Below, one piece after another: positions 51,105-59,286 of a DNA stretch of 64,000 nucleotides. Each line of letters opens with the position of its first letter. Within the stretch, counting starts at the first letter, position 1. Source of the stretch: Streptomyces sp. NBC_00670 (lineage in GTDB: Bacteria; Actinomycetota; Actinomycetes; Streptomycetales; Streptomycetaceae); the NCBI RefSeq assembly GCF_036226765.1, contig NZ_CP109017.1, positions 1,116,001 to 1,180,000 of the forward strand. Reading direction: 5' to 3'. The notes under the pieces are model-generated. The model was not told where the DNA came from, did no database searches, and saw only the letters and a program-made list of their open reading frames with translations. Made by a program: the position numbers and the translations under genes.

Positions 51105-51575
51105 GTGCATCGAACCACCACCGCAGCGCTCCTGGTCACGGTGACCGCGTCCGCCCTCGCCGGCTGTACGACGGTCCAACGGCCCGTCGCTCCGGGGCCG
51201 CCGTCCTCACCGTCCCCGTCCCGTACGACCGCTCCGCGTCCGGACGGCAGCGCCGAGCCCCGGCTCGTCCAGGCCCCGGCGGACGAGGCCCTGGAACGCA
51301 CCGGCCCCCGCGCCCCGTCGGCCGACGCCCCGGACGCCCCCGTACGCCCGTCGCACCCCCCGGCCCCACCGGCGGCCCGGGCCCCCGCACCCCGGCGACC
51401 GCCGGCCGCGCAGCACCCCCGCGAGCCCCGCACCGAACACCGGGCCGCCCCACCTCCCGCCGCTCCGAAGCCTCCCCCCGACAACGCGGGCATCTGCGAC
51501 CTGGGCCGCAGCTACGGCGGCTGGCCCGCCGACAGCCCCCAGTCCCAGATCTGCGACGACACGTACGGCCACTGA
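51105..51575 (+). CDS. Proline-rich lipoprotein
   Basis: The 156-residue protein has a lipoprotein signal with lipobox SALAGC (C21). A long Pro/Ala/Arg-rich disordered stretch follows, then a short C-terminal motif, ICDLGRSYGGWPADSPQSQI then CDDTYGH, with two Cys that may pair. It should be anchored on the outer membrane face. The C-terminal motif looks conserved and could be the functional part; I do not recognise it. GTG 51105 is the start that gives a normal signal. Confidence 0.72.
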   Translation: MHRTTTAALLVTVTASALAGCTTVQRPVAPGPPSSPSPSRTTAPRPDGSAEPRLVQAPADEALERTGPRAPSADAPDAPVRPSHPPAPPAARAPAPRRPPAAQHPREPRTEHRAAPPPAAPKPPPDNAGICDLGRSYGGWPADSPQSQICDDTYGH

Positions 51576-51584
51576 CGACCATGC

Positions 51585-52103
51585 CTAGGGCCGCCTCGGC
51601 GGCCCCACCGGTGGTTGGCCGCCCGTCGACAGCTCCCGCTCCAGGCGGTCCATCGCCGCCCGTACCCCGTCTGCGTACGCGTCGTCCCCGAGCGCGTCCG
51701 CCGTGCCGCGGGCGCGGTGGAGATGCCCGCGGGCGTCCTCGCGACGGCCCAGCTTCGCGTAGTCCGCCGCCAGGTTGAGGTGCAGGGAGGGGAGGAAGCC
51801 CCGCACCGCGAGCGAGCCGTCGTGCGCGGCCGGCCGGCTGTCGGTGAGTTCCTCGGCGGCCGACAACGCCCGCAGGTCCCAGGCCAGTTCGTCGGCGGGC
51901 TCGTCCTGGGTGTCCGCCAGGTAGTGCGCCAGCGTGCAGCGGTGGAGCGGGTTCCCGTCCTCCCCGATCTCCGCCCACAGCTCCAGGAACCGCCCGCGCG
52001 CCTCCTCCCGGTCGCCCCCGTGGTGCAGCATGACGGCCTGCCCGATACGGCCCATCACGGCGTCGGCCGCCGCCTCCGCGCGTTCCTGTGGCTCCACCGT
52101 CAC
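51585..52103 (-). CDS. TPR-like helical protein
   Basis: The 172-residue all-helical protein has repeats such as LHHGGDREEARGRFLELWAE, TLAHYLADTQDEPADELAWD and LNLAADYAKLGRREDARGHL, resembling tetratricopeptide units, and a disordered Pro-rich end. A scaffold or regulatory role is likely. GTG 52103 follows GGAGGGAC. It converges with the lipoprotein gene, whose stop is ten bases away, and lies 111 bp upstream of the ung end region. Confidence 0.72.
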   Translation of the reverse strand: MTVEPQERAEAAADAVMGRIGQAVMLHHGGDREEARGRFLELWAEIGEDGNPLHRCTLAHYLADTQDEPADELAWDLRALSAAEELTDSRPAAHDGSLAVRGFLPSLHLNLAADYAKLGRREDARGHLHRARGTADALGDDAYADGVRAAMDRLERELSTGGQPPVGPPRRP

Positions 52104-52214
52104 GTCCCTCCGGTCCCGCCGAACCCGACCCTTCCGACGCTAGTCCCCACCGCTGACAATCCGGCTCAGGCGCCCCCGTCGACGCCCCGGGTCACGCACC
52201 CGGCCCGCCCGCCC

Positions 52215-52898
52215 TCACCCCACGTTCGGGATCGTCCAGTCGATCGGCTCGTGCCCCTGTGCCGCCACCGCCTCGTTGATCTGCGTGAACGGGCGGGAGC
52301 CGAAGAACTTCTTCGCCGACAGCGGGGAGGGGTGCGCGCCCTTGACCACCACGTGCCGGGACTCGTCGATCAGCGGCAGTTTCTTCTGCGCGTAGTTCCC
52401 CCAGAGCACGAAGACCGCCGGGTCGGGCCGGCCGGCCACCGCCTTGATCACCGCGTCCGTGAACTTCTCCCAGCCGCGCCCCTTGTGCGAGTTGGCCTCG
52501 CCGGCGCGGACCGTGAGCACCGCGTTGAGCAGCAGCACGCCCTGCTCGGCCCACGGCATCAGATAGCCGTTGTCGGGGATCGGCGTGCCCAGCTCCGCCT
52601 GCATCTCCTTGTAGATGTTCCGCAGCGACGGCGGCGTCCGCACACCGGGGCGGACCGAGAAGCACAGTCCGTGGCCCTGGCCCTCGCCGTGGTAGGGGTC
52701 CTGGCCCAGGACCAGTACCTTCACCTTCTCGTACGGCGTGGCGTCGAGCGCCGCGAAGACCTCCTCGCGGGGCGGATACACGGGGCCCTTCTCCCGCTCC
52801 TCCTCGACGAACTCGGTCAGCTCCTTGAAGTAGGGCTGCTGCAGTTCGTCCCCCAGAACGCCCTGCCAGGACTCGGGCAGCATGGCGATGTCGGTCAC
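52215..52898 (-). CDS. ung: Uracil-DNA glycosylase (family 1)
   Basis: Ung removes uracil from DNA after cytosine deamination or dUTP incorporation. The 227-residue protein has the water-activating motif GQDPYHG (65-71, D67), LLLNAVLTVR, VFVLWGNYAQKK and the His motif GAHPSPLS (near 187). GTG 52898 follows AAGGACG. Together with the mug-type enzyme at 14.7 kb, it gives this window two uracil-removal activities of different families. Confidence 0.95.
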   Translation of the reverse strand: MTDIAMLPESWQGVLGDELQQPYFKELTEFVEEEREKGPVYPPREEVFAALDATPYEKVKVLVLGQDPYHGEGQGHGLCFSVRPGVRTPPSLRNIYKEMQAELGTPIPDNGYLMPWAEQGVLLLNAVLTVRAGEANSHKGRGWEKFTDAVIKAVAGRPDPAVFVLWGNYAQKKLPLIDESRHVVVKGAHPSPLSAKKFFGSRPFTQINEAVAAQGHEPIDWTIPNVG

Positions 52899-53057
52899 GT
52901 TCAACGTCCTTCGTCGTACGGTCACTTCCAGTTCCGAAGAACCTACCGGCGACCACTGACAACGGGCCCCCGCCCCCCGGCCGTCGAGGGCCGGCACGCG
53001 GGTGCGGGCGGCCCCGCCGGAAGGCGGAACCGCCCGCATCCAGGGGCCCGGCCGGCG

Positions 53058-53816
53058 TCAGCCGACGCCCGCGTTGAGGAAGATGCCGCCGTCCACGACG
53101 AGCGTCTGCCCGGTGATCCAGTCCGACTGCTCGGAGGTGAGGAACGCCGCCGCCCCGCCGACGTCGGAGGGGACGCCGAGCCGGCCGAGCGGGTAGGAGG
53201 CCGCGGCCTCCGCCTCCCGGCCCTCGTACAGGGCCTGCGCGAACTTCGTCTTGACCACGGCGGGCGCGATCGCGTTGACCCGCACAGTCGGCGCGAACTC
53301 GTGCGCGAGCTGCTGGGTCAGGTTGATCATCGCGGCCTTGCTGACGCCGTAGACCCCGATGAACGGCGAGGCCGAAAGACCGGCCACGGAGGCGATGTTG
53401 ACGATCGCCCCGCCGTTCTCCTTCTGCCAGGCGTGCCAGATCCGCTGGGCGAAGCCGAGCGCGGAGAGCACGTTGGTCTCGAAGACCTTGCGCGCCACGT
53501 TCAGGTCGACGTCCGCGATCGCACCGAACACCGGGTTGGTGCCGGCGTTGTTGACGAGGTAGTCGACGCGGCCGAACGCCTCCATGGTGCGCGCGACGGC
53601 GACGGCCTGGTGCTCCTCGTCGTGCGCCTTGCCGGCCACGCCGATGACGCGGTCGGCGCCGAGCGCCGTCACGGCCTCCGCGAGGGCGTCCTCGTTGCGG
53701 CCGGTGATGCAGACCCGGTCGCCGCGGGCGACGAGCGCCTCGGCGACGCCGTAGCCGATGCCGCGGCTGGCGCCGGTGACGAGGGCGACCTTGCCGGAGA
53801 GTTCCACCGATGTCAT
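53058..53816 (-). CDS. Short-chain dehydrogenase/reductase (SDR)
   Basis: The 252-residue classical SDR has the cofactor motif TGASRGIGYG (14-23), the NNAG motif (89-92), the catalytic Ser in NIASVAGLS and the Tyr-x3-Lys in YGVSKAAM. It ends with the FabG-like PSDVGGAAAFLTSEQSDWIT followed by GQTLVVDGG. The substrate is unknown; 3-oxoacyl reduction is plausible. It lies 30 bp downstream of a second SDR on the same strand and is probably co-transcribed with it. Confidence 0.9.
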   Translation of the reverse strand: MTSVELSGKVALVTGASRGIGYGVAEALVARGDRVCITGRNEDALAEAVTALGADRVIGVAGKAHDEEHQAVAVARTMEAFGRVDYLVNNAGTNPVFGAIADVDLNVARKVFETNVLSALGFAQRIWHAWQKENGGAIVNIASVAGLSASPFIGVYGVSKAAMINLTQQLAHEFAPTVRVNAIAPAVVKTKFAQALYEGREAEAAASYPLGRLGVPSDVGGAAAFLTSEQSDWITGQTLVVDGGIFLNAGVG

Positions 53817-53846
53817 GTTCCCTGTTTCCCTGGTTCCTCGGTCGCC

Positions 53847-54608
53847 CTAGTCGAGCGGCCCGCCGGCCACGTACAGCACCTGGCCGGAGACGAATCCGGC
53901 GGCCTCGCCCGTGAAGAACGCGATGGCGTTGGCGATGTCCTCGGGCTCGCCCACGCGCGCGACCGGGATCTGGGTGGCGGCGGCGGCCTTGAAGTCGTCG
54001 AAGCCCATGCCGACGCGGTCGGCGGTGGCCTTGGTCATCTCGGTGGCGATGAAGCCGGGGGCGACGGCGTTGGCGGTGACGCCGAACTTGCCGAGCTCCT
54101 TGGCGAGGGTCTTGGTGAAGCCCTGCAGCCCCGCCTTGGCGGCGGAGTAGTTGACCTGGCCGCGGTTGCCGAGCGCGGAGGACGAGGAGAGGTTGACGAT
54201 CCGCCCGAAGTGCGCGTCGACCATGTGCTTCTGGCAGGCGCGGGACATCAGGAAGGCGCCGCGCAGATGCACGCCCATGACGGTGTCCCAGTCGGAGACG
54301 CTCATCTTGAACAGCAGGTTGTCGCGGAGCACACCCGCGTTGTTGACGAGGATCGTCGGCGCGCCCAGCTCCTGGACGACACGCTCGACGGCCGCCGCGA
54401 CCTGCGCCTCGTCGGAGACGTCGCACCCGACCGCGAGCGCCTTGCCGCCGGCGGCGGTGATCTTCTCGACCGTGTCCTTGCAGGCGGCCTCGTCGAGGTC
54501 GAGCACCGCGACGGCCCGGCCCTCGGCGGCCAGTCGTACGGCGGTGGCGGCGCCGATGCCGCGCGCCGCGCCGGTGACGACGGCTACCCGCGCTTCAGTG
54601 GTGGACAT
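53847..54608 (-). CDS. 3-oxoacyl-ACP reductase-like SDR
   Basis: The 253-residue SDR is closer to FabG-type 3-oxoacyl reductases: TGAARGIGAATAVRLA (13-28), NNAGVLRDNLLFKMSVSDWD (95-114), NLSSSSALGNRGQVNYSAAK with the Ser-Tyr-Lys catalytic set, and APGFIATEMT. GAGGAGAAGC precedes ATG 54608. The SDR pair is preceded by a TetR-type palindrome, AGCGACCGCT (54701-54710), a kind seen upstream of fatty-acid or steroid degradation genes in actinobacteria. Confidence 0.9.
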   Translation of the reverse strand: MSTTEARVAVVTGAARGIGAATAVRLAAEGRAVAVLDLDEAACKDTVEKITAAGGKALAVGCDVSDEAQVAAAVERVVQELGAPTILVNNAGVLRDNLLFKMSVSDWDTVMGVHLRGAFLMSRACQKHMVDAHFGRIVNLSSSSALGNRGQVNYSAAKAGLQGFTKTLAKELGKFGVTANAVAPGFIATEMTKATADRVGMGFDDFKAAAATQIPVARVGEPEDIANAIAFFTGEAAGFVSGQVLYVAGGPLD

Positions 54609-54698
54609 TGCTGCTTCTCCTCGTCCTGGGGAAGTCACCGGGCGGCCTCCGGGGTCCCGGAGGCTTCCGGAAGGTGGCGGCTCCTGCGGCACGCCCGG

Positions 54699-54712
54699 TG
54701 AGCGACCGCTTA
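54699..54712 (-). promoter_or_regulatory. Candidate operator upstream of SDR pair
   Basis: AGCG-AC-CGCT (54701-54710), extended by an outer T-A pair, lies about 90 bp upstream of the SDR operon. On the minus strand it reads TACTAAGCGGTCGCT, similar in form to TetR operators of actinobacterial lipid-degradation genes. The regulator is not in the window. Confidence 0.4.
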
Positions 54713-54745
54713 GTACCTTCGACAGACGTGACGCTAGAAGCCCTG

Positions 54746-54774
54746 GCACCCGGTGTCAACGGCACACCGGGTGC
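54746..54774 (-). terminator. Terminator of the HipA-DUF3037 operon
   Basis: GCACCCGGTGT (54746-54756) pairs perfectly with ACACCGGGTGC (54764-54774) across a 7-nt loop. On the minus strand it begins ten bases after the stop of the DUF3037 gene. Confidence 0.8.
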
Positions 54775-54784
54775 GTGTGATCCA

Positions 54785-55168
54785 TTACCTCACCAGCAGC
54801 CCGAGCAATCGCTCCGCCTCGGCCGCCGGATCGGCGGTCAGACCCGTGTGCACCGGGCCGGGGCGCACGATCGTCGACCGGGGCGCGACCAGCCAGCGGA
54901 AGCGCCGCCCGGCGTCGTCCCCGGCCGCCGGGCCGGCCGCGCCGCCGCCCGCGCACACGCCCTCGACGGCGCGCAGCGCGGCGCGCACGCCGGGCACGTC
55001 CGCCGTCGGGTCCAGGGCGCGCAGCCGGTCCTCGTCCAGATGGGTGCGCGCGGCCACGAAGGACCGGGCCCGGCAGTAGACGAGCACCCCCGCGTTGATG
55101 CACTCGCCGCGTTCGACGCGCGGTACGACCCGCAGCAGCGCGTACTCGTAGACGTCCCGGTCGTTCAC
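54785..55168 (-). CDS. DUF3037 domain protein
   Basis: The 127-residue protein matches DUF3037: YEYALLRVVPRVERGECINA near the N-terminus, then GVLVYCRARSFVAARTHLDE and RFRWLVAPRSTIVRPGPVHT in the middle. Function is unknown. Its GTG start overlaps the stop of the HipA-like kinase by four bases (GTGA), so the two are translated together and probably interact. The pair recurs in actinobacteria and elsewhere, to my knowledge. No DNA-binding motif is seen, so it is not a HipB-type antitoxin. Confidence 0.88.
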   Translation of the reverse strand: MNDRDVYEYALLRVVPRVERGECINAGVLVYCRARSFVAARTHLDEDRLRALDPTADVPGVRAALRAVEGVCAGGGAAGPAAGDDAGRRFRWLVAPRSTIVRPGPVHTGLTADPAAEAERLLGLLVR

Positions 55169-55956
55169 TTGTTCTCCTGCGGGGCGGTCGCGCGGGCGGT
55201 GGTGTCGAGGCCGGTGACGCGGGTGTGGATGTCGGAGGCCCGGGCCAGCAGCGGGGCCGCGTAGGCCCGGCGCACCTCGTCGGGGGTGCCGAAGCCGGGT
55301 TCGTCCGTCAGCCAGACGTCGGGGACCTCGGCGGTCACCTCGGCCAGCAGCTCCGCCGTCACCCGCGGGGCCAGTTCGGCGGCGGCCGCCGCGACGTCCG
55401 GCGCGAAGGGGGCGAGGGCGTGGTCGGAGGCGTCGTAGGGCCGGGCGGCGGAGGTCTCGGCGGTGGGCCAGTTGTGCTGCCAGATCATGGTGGCCCCGTG
55501 GTCGATGAGCCACAGCTCGCCCCGCCGCATCAGCAGGTTGGGGTTGCGCCAGGAGCGGTCGACGTTGTTGACCAGGGCGTCGAACCAGACGATCCGCCCG
55601 GCCTCCACGGGGTCCACCGGGAAGGCGAGGGCGTCGAAGCCGAGGGCGCCGCTGAGGAAGTCCATCCCGAGGTTGAGCCCGCCACTCCCCCGCAGCAGCC
55701 CCTGCACCTGCTCGTCCGGTTCCCCGAGGCCCAGCACGGGATCGAGGGCGACGGTGACCAGCGGGAGCACGCGCAGTCCGAGCCGGCGCGCGAGCGTGCC
55801 GCACACCACCTCCGCGACCAGCGTCTTGCGGCCCTGCCCGGCGCCGCTGAACTTCAGCACGTACAGGCCGAGGTCGTCCGCCTCGATCAGTCCGGGCAGC
55901 GAACCGCCCTCCCGCAGGGGCGTGATGTAGCGGGTCGCGGTGACTTCCTTCAGCAT
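55165..55956 (-). CDS. HipA-like protein kinase
   Basis: The 263-residue protein has a HipA-type kinase core. The ATP lysine is in YVLKFSGAGQ (K35), the catalytic loop is NNVDRSWRNPNLL (D133, N138), and the Mg-binding motif is IDHG (D152) in place of DFG. It is shorter than HipA (about 440) and lacks the N-terminal subdomain. GATAAC ends eight bases before the ATG on the minus strand, fitting a leaderless message. Instead of a HipB DNA-binding antitoxin it is followed by an overlapping DUF3037 gene. The target is unknown. Confidence 0.88.
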   Translation of the reverse strand: MLKEVTATRYITPLREGGSLPGLIEADDLGLYVLKFSGAGQGRKTLVAEVVCGTLARRLGLRVLPLVTVALDPVLGLGEPDEQVQGLLRGSGGLNLGMDFLSGALGFDALAFPVDPVEAGRIVWFDALVNNVDRSWRNPNLLMRRGELWLIDHGATMIWQHNWPTAETSAARPYDASDHALAPFAPDVAAAAAELAPRVTAELLAEVTAEVPDVWLTDEPGFGTPDEVRRAYAAPLLARASDIHTRVTGLDTTARATAPQENK

Positions 55957-56195
55957 CGCCCCAGGTTATCGGGGCCGCGTGGGCCCGGTCCCCGGCCCGG
56001 TGGCCGGATCCCGGCGGACTGCTGTCGATCTCCTGTCGATCGGGCGCGTCCTGAACAGGCCGTGCCCGTCCGCCGTAACCATGGTCGAAGCACCAGCAGT
56101 CACCGGCGGCGAGCCGGCGGCAGGACACGCATGCCGGTGGGCGCGGGCGGGGGACGCCGGTGACCACGGCAGCAACCTTCGAAGGGAACGTCGGC

Positions 56196-56687
56196 ATGAC
56201 CAGCGAATCGCTCCACCCCGCTCCGACTCCGACCCGTCGTACGGTCGTGACGGCGGTCGGCGCGGCGGGACTCGCCGTCGCGCTGACCGCGTGCGGGAGC
56301 GGGGACGACGACTCCTCCGCCGCCGACGCGAGCACCGGCGGCGGCACGGGCGGCGGCGACAGCGCCACGAAGGACTCCGGGTCGGGTTCGGGTTCGGGCG
56401 GCGCCGAACTGGCGAAGACCTCCGACATCCCCGAGGGCGGCGGCAAGGTCTTCGGCGACCAGGGCGTGGTCGTGACGCAGCCGAGCGCGGGCGAGTTCAA
56501 GGCCTTCTCGTCCAAGTGCACGCACCAGGGCTGCGCGGTGAGCAGCATCAGCGACGGCGTGATCGTCTGCCCGTGCCACAACAGCCAGTTCTCCGCCAGC
56601 GACGGCAGCGTGAAGAAGGGTCCGGCGACCCAGCCGCTGGCCGCCGCGAAGATCACCGTGGACGGCGAGTCCATCAAGCTCGCCTGA
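56196..56687 (+). CDS. Rieske [2Fe-2S] lipoprotein, Tat-exported
   Basis: The 163-residue protein has a twin-arginine signal ending in a lipobox (TRRTVVTAVGAAGLAVALTA then C33), an Asp/Gly/Ser-rich linker, and a Rieske domain with CTHQGC (C108, H110) and CPCHNSQF (C125, H128) as cluster ligands. Extra Cys residues C113 and C127 form the usual disulfide. It is probably an extracytoplasmic electron carrier; no oxygenase or cytochrome partner is adjacent. ATG 56196 is preceded by AAGGGAAC. Confidence 0.92.
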   Translation: MTSESLHPAPTPTRRTVVTAVGAAGLAVALTACGSGDDDSSAADASTGGGTGGGDSATKDSGSGSGSGGAELAKTSDIPEGGGKVFGDQGVVVTQPSAGEFKAFSSKCTHQGCAVSSISDGVIVCPCHNSQFSASDGSVKKGPATQPLAAAKITVDGESIKLA

Positions 56688-56774
56688 CCGGTGCGCGGCG
56701 GGTACCCGGCCGCAGCGGGTGGGTATCCGGGAAGAACGGAGCCGGAGGAACGGGGAAACGGGGAAGGGGAACGC

Positions 56775-57242
56775 ATGTCCGTCACCCAGCGCCGGGGGCG
56801 CAGGATCATGATGACGCCGGCGGAGCTGGACCAGTTCCTCACCACCCAGCGCAACTGCCGGGTCGCCACCGTCTCCGCGGACGGCGCCCCGCACGTGAGC
56901 ACTCTCTGGTTCGTGTGGGACGGCGCCTCGATGTGGCTGTACTCCGTGGTGCGCAGCAGGCGCTGGGCACAGCTGCGCCGGGACCCGCGGGTCGCCGTCG
57001 TGGTCGACACCGGCGAGGAGTACGACGAGCTGCGGGGCGTGGAGCTGTCCGGGACCGTGGAGTTCGTGGGCGAGATACCGCGCACCGGCGAACTGCGTGC
57101 CGAACTGGACGTACCGGAGACCCTGTTCGCCCGGAAGAACTTCGGCCTGGAGGAGATGCCGCACGACGGCCGCCACGCCTGGCTCCGGCTCACCCCGGAG
57201 AAGACGGTGTCCTGGGACTTCCGCAAACTGGGCCGGCGGTAG
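56775..57242 (+). CDS. Pyridoxamine 5'-phosphate oxidase-family (F420- or flavin-binding) protein
   Basis: The 155-residue split-barrel protein has TPAELDQFLTTQRNCRVATV, APHVSTLWFVWDGASMWLYS, RSRRWAQLRRDPRVAVVVDT and a C-terminal WLRLTPEKTVSWDF. The layout is that of the PPOX class that in actinobacteria often binds F420 or FMN or heme. The exact cofactor is not clear. ATG 56775 follows GGGAAGGGGAAC. It ends four bases from the stop of the convergent LysR gene. Confidence 0.85.
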   Translation: MSVTQRRGRRIMMTPAELDQFLTTQRNCRVATVSADGAPHVSTLWFVWDGASMWLYSVVRSRRWAQLRRDPRVAVVVDTGEEYDELRGVELSGTVEFVGEIPRTGELRAELDVPETLFARKNFGLEEMPHDGRHAWLRLTPEKTVSWDFRKLGRR

Positions 57243-57246
57243 GGCC

Positions 57247-58173
57247 TCACGCGCCCTCCCCGTCGCGGGAGACCCCCACCGTCTCCGCCGCCTCCCGCAG
57301 TGCCGCGACCGCCGCCCGGATCGACGGGCGGCGGTCGGCGTCCGCCCGCCACACCACGTAGACATGGCGCCGGACCCGCTGCCGCACCGGCACGGTGACC
57401 ACACCCTCCGGCACCGGGTCCCGGCCGAGCAGCGGGGCGACGCACACCCCGAGCCCGGCGGCGACCATTCCGAGCTGCGTGTGCGTCTCGGCGGCCCGAT
57501 GGCCGATGATCGGTTCGACACCCTTGGAGCGCAGGGTGAACATCAGCCACTCGTGGCAGAACTCACCCTCGTTCCAGGTGATCCACTCGTCGTCGGCGAA
57601 CTCCCCGAGGTCCACCTCCGCACGGCCCGCCAGCCGGTGCCCGGCCGGCATGGCCACATCGGCCGGGTCGTCCAGGAGCGAGGCCTTGACCAGTCCGTCC
57701 GGCAGCGGCATCGGCTTGTTGTACCAGTCCAGGACGACCGCGAGGTCGAGGTCCCCGCGGACCACCCCGGCGACGCCGGCCTCCGGTTCCAGCTCGCAGG
57801 AGCGCAGCCGGAGGGAGGGGTGCCGAGCGCGCAGCCCCGCGAGCGCCGCCGGGAACAGCCCGCGCGCCGCCGTGGGGAACGCCGCCAGGCGCAACTCCCC
57901 CACCACGCGCCCCCGCTGGGCCTCCAGATCGGAGCGGGCCAGCTCGACCTGGGAGAGGATGCGCGCGGCGTGCTCGGCGAGCAGCCGCCCGGCGTCGGTC
58001 AGCCGTACGCCCCGCCCGTTCTTGGCCAGCAGCCGCTGGCCCACCTCGCGCTCCAGCTTGGCGAGCTGCTGCGAGACGGCCGAGGTCGTCACGTGCAGCC
58101 CCTCGGCGGCGGCGCTGACGGAGCCGTGCCGGGCGAGGGCGTCGAGGGTGCGCAGGCGCTCCAGGTTCAACAT
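57247..58173 (-). CDS. LysR family transcriptional regulator
   Basis: The 308-residue LysR protein has the N-terminal winged helix (ERLRTLDALARHGSVSAAAE, VTTSAVSQQLAKLEREVGQR) and a periplasmic-binding-like effector domain. It is divergent from an EamA exporter gene, with 74 bp between the starts and two direct copies of TGCTACGAG there. LysR proteins usually control the divergent gene in response to its substrate. Confidence 0.93.
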   Translation of the reverse strand: MLNLERLRTLDALARHGSVSAAAEGLHVTTSAVSQQLAKLEREVGQRLLAKNGRGVRLTDAGRLLAEHAARILSQVELARSDLEAQRGRVVGELRLAAFPTAARGLFPAALAGLRARHPSLRLRSCELEPEAGVAGVVRGDLDLAVVLDWYNKPMPLPDGLVKASLLDDPADVAMPAGHRLAGRAEVDLGEFADDEWITWNEGEFCHEWLMFTLRSKGVEPIIGHRAAETHTQLGMVAAGLGVCVAPLLGRDPVPEGVVTVPVRQRVRRHVYVVWRADADRRPSIRAAVAALREAAETVGVSRDGEGA

Positions 58174-58181
58174 GTAAGCGA

Positions 58182-58223
58182 TGCTACGAGATATCGGGCG
58201 CGCATTCTCGATTGTGCTACGAG
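58182..58223. promoter_or_regulatory. Direct repeats in the LysR/EamA divergent promoter
   Basis: TGCTACGAG occurs at 58182-58190 and again at 58215-58223, 33 bp apart (about three helical turns). The second copy is also part of CTCG...CGAG. This spacing suits a LysR tetramer contacting two sites. Confidence 0.5.
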
Positions 58224-58247
58224 GTTGGCTGCGCGAGGCTGGCCGCC

Positions 58248-59234
58248 ATGAGCACCGTCGCCTCGTCCCCCACCCCGGATTCGGTTCCGCCCTCCGCTCC
58301 CACCTCCCCCGTCCCCACCCCCACCCCCGTCCCTGCCCCGGCCCCGGCGGGTCGGACCGCGCTCGACTGGCGGTTGCGCTTCGGCGCGCTGTCGCTGATC
58401 TGGGGTTTCAGCTTCCTGCTCATCAAGGTGGGCACACACGCCTACGCCCCGTTCCAGGTGACGTTCGGCCGGCTGCTGTTCGGCACCGCGGTGCTGGTGG
58501 CCGCGATGGCGGTGAAGCGGCAGCGGCTGCCGCGCGGGGTCCGCACCTGGGGGCACCTCGCGGTGGCGGCGCTGCTGCTCAACGCGCTGCCGTTCTCACT
58601 GTTCGCCTACGCGGAGCTGACCATTCCGTCGACGCTCGCGGGCATCTGCAACGCGACCTCGCCACTGTGGGGCATGGCGTTGTCCCTCGTGGCGCTCTCC
58701 GAGGACCGCCCGACCCGGCGCCGGTTCGCCGGGCTCGGCCTCGGCTTCCTGGGCGTGCTCACCGTCCTGGGCGCCTGGCAGGGCTTCCACGGTCTGGACG
58801 CCACGGGCACCGCGCTGGCCCTGCTCGCCTCGCTGAGCTACCCCGTCGGCTGGATCTACGTCCGCCGCACCCTGACCGGCGCCGACTCCTCCCACCTCTC
58901 GCTGACCGGCGCCCAGTTGCTGCTGGCGACGGTGCAGCTCGCGGTGGTCACCCCGCTCTTCACCGACGTGCCGAGCGGCCTTCCCGTGCTGCCGCTGCTC
59001 GCCGTCGTCGCCCTGGGCGCGCTCGGCACCGGCCTCGCGATGCTGGTGCAGTACAGCCTGGTCGCCGAGGTCGGTCCGACGACGGCGCAGATGGTCACGT
59101 ACTTCATTCCCGTGATCGCCACGGCGGCGGGTGTGGCGATCCTGCACGAGCCGCTCGCGTGGTCGACGCCCGTGGGAGCGGTGATCGTGGTGGCGGGTGC
59201 GGCCCTGACACAGAGCCGGGCGCGGCGGTCGTAG
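58248..59234 (+). CDS. EamA/DMT family exporter
   Basis: The 328-residue protein has a Pro/Thr-rich cytoplasmic N-terminus and ten predicted helices in two EamA repeats (FGALSLIWGFSFLLIKVGTH, then PFQVTFGRLLFGTAVLVAAM, and the second copy with SLVAEVGPTTAQMVTYFIPV). Family members export amino acids, nucleosides or drugs. It is probably controlled by the divergent LysR protein. ATG 58248 lacks a strong ribosome site. Confidence 0.9.
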   Translation: MSTVASSPTPDSVPPSAPTSPVPTPTPVPAPAPAGRTALDWRLRFGALSLIWGFSFLLIKVGTHAYAPFQVTFGRLLFGTAVLVAAMAVKRQRLPRGVRTWGHLAVAALLLNALPFSLFAYAELTIPSTLAGICNATSPLWGMALSLVALSEDRPTRRRFAGLGLGFLGVLTVLGAWQGFHGLDATGTALALLASLSYPVGWIYVRRTLTGADSSHLSLTGAQLLLATVQLAVVTPLFTDVPSGLPVLPLLAVVALGALGTGLAMLVQYSLVAEVGPTTAQMVTYFIPVIATAAGVAILHEPLAWSTPVGAVIVVAGAALTQSRARRS

Positions 59235-59286
59235 GGGCCCTGAAGATGGCGCCCCTACTGGCCCGCCGACGCACAGGAAGTCCGCC

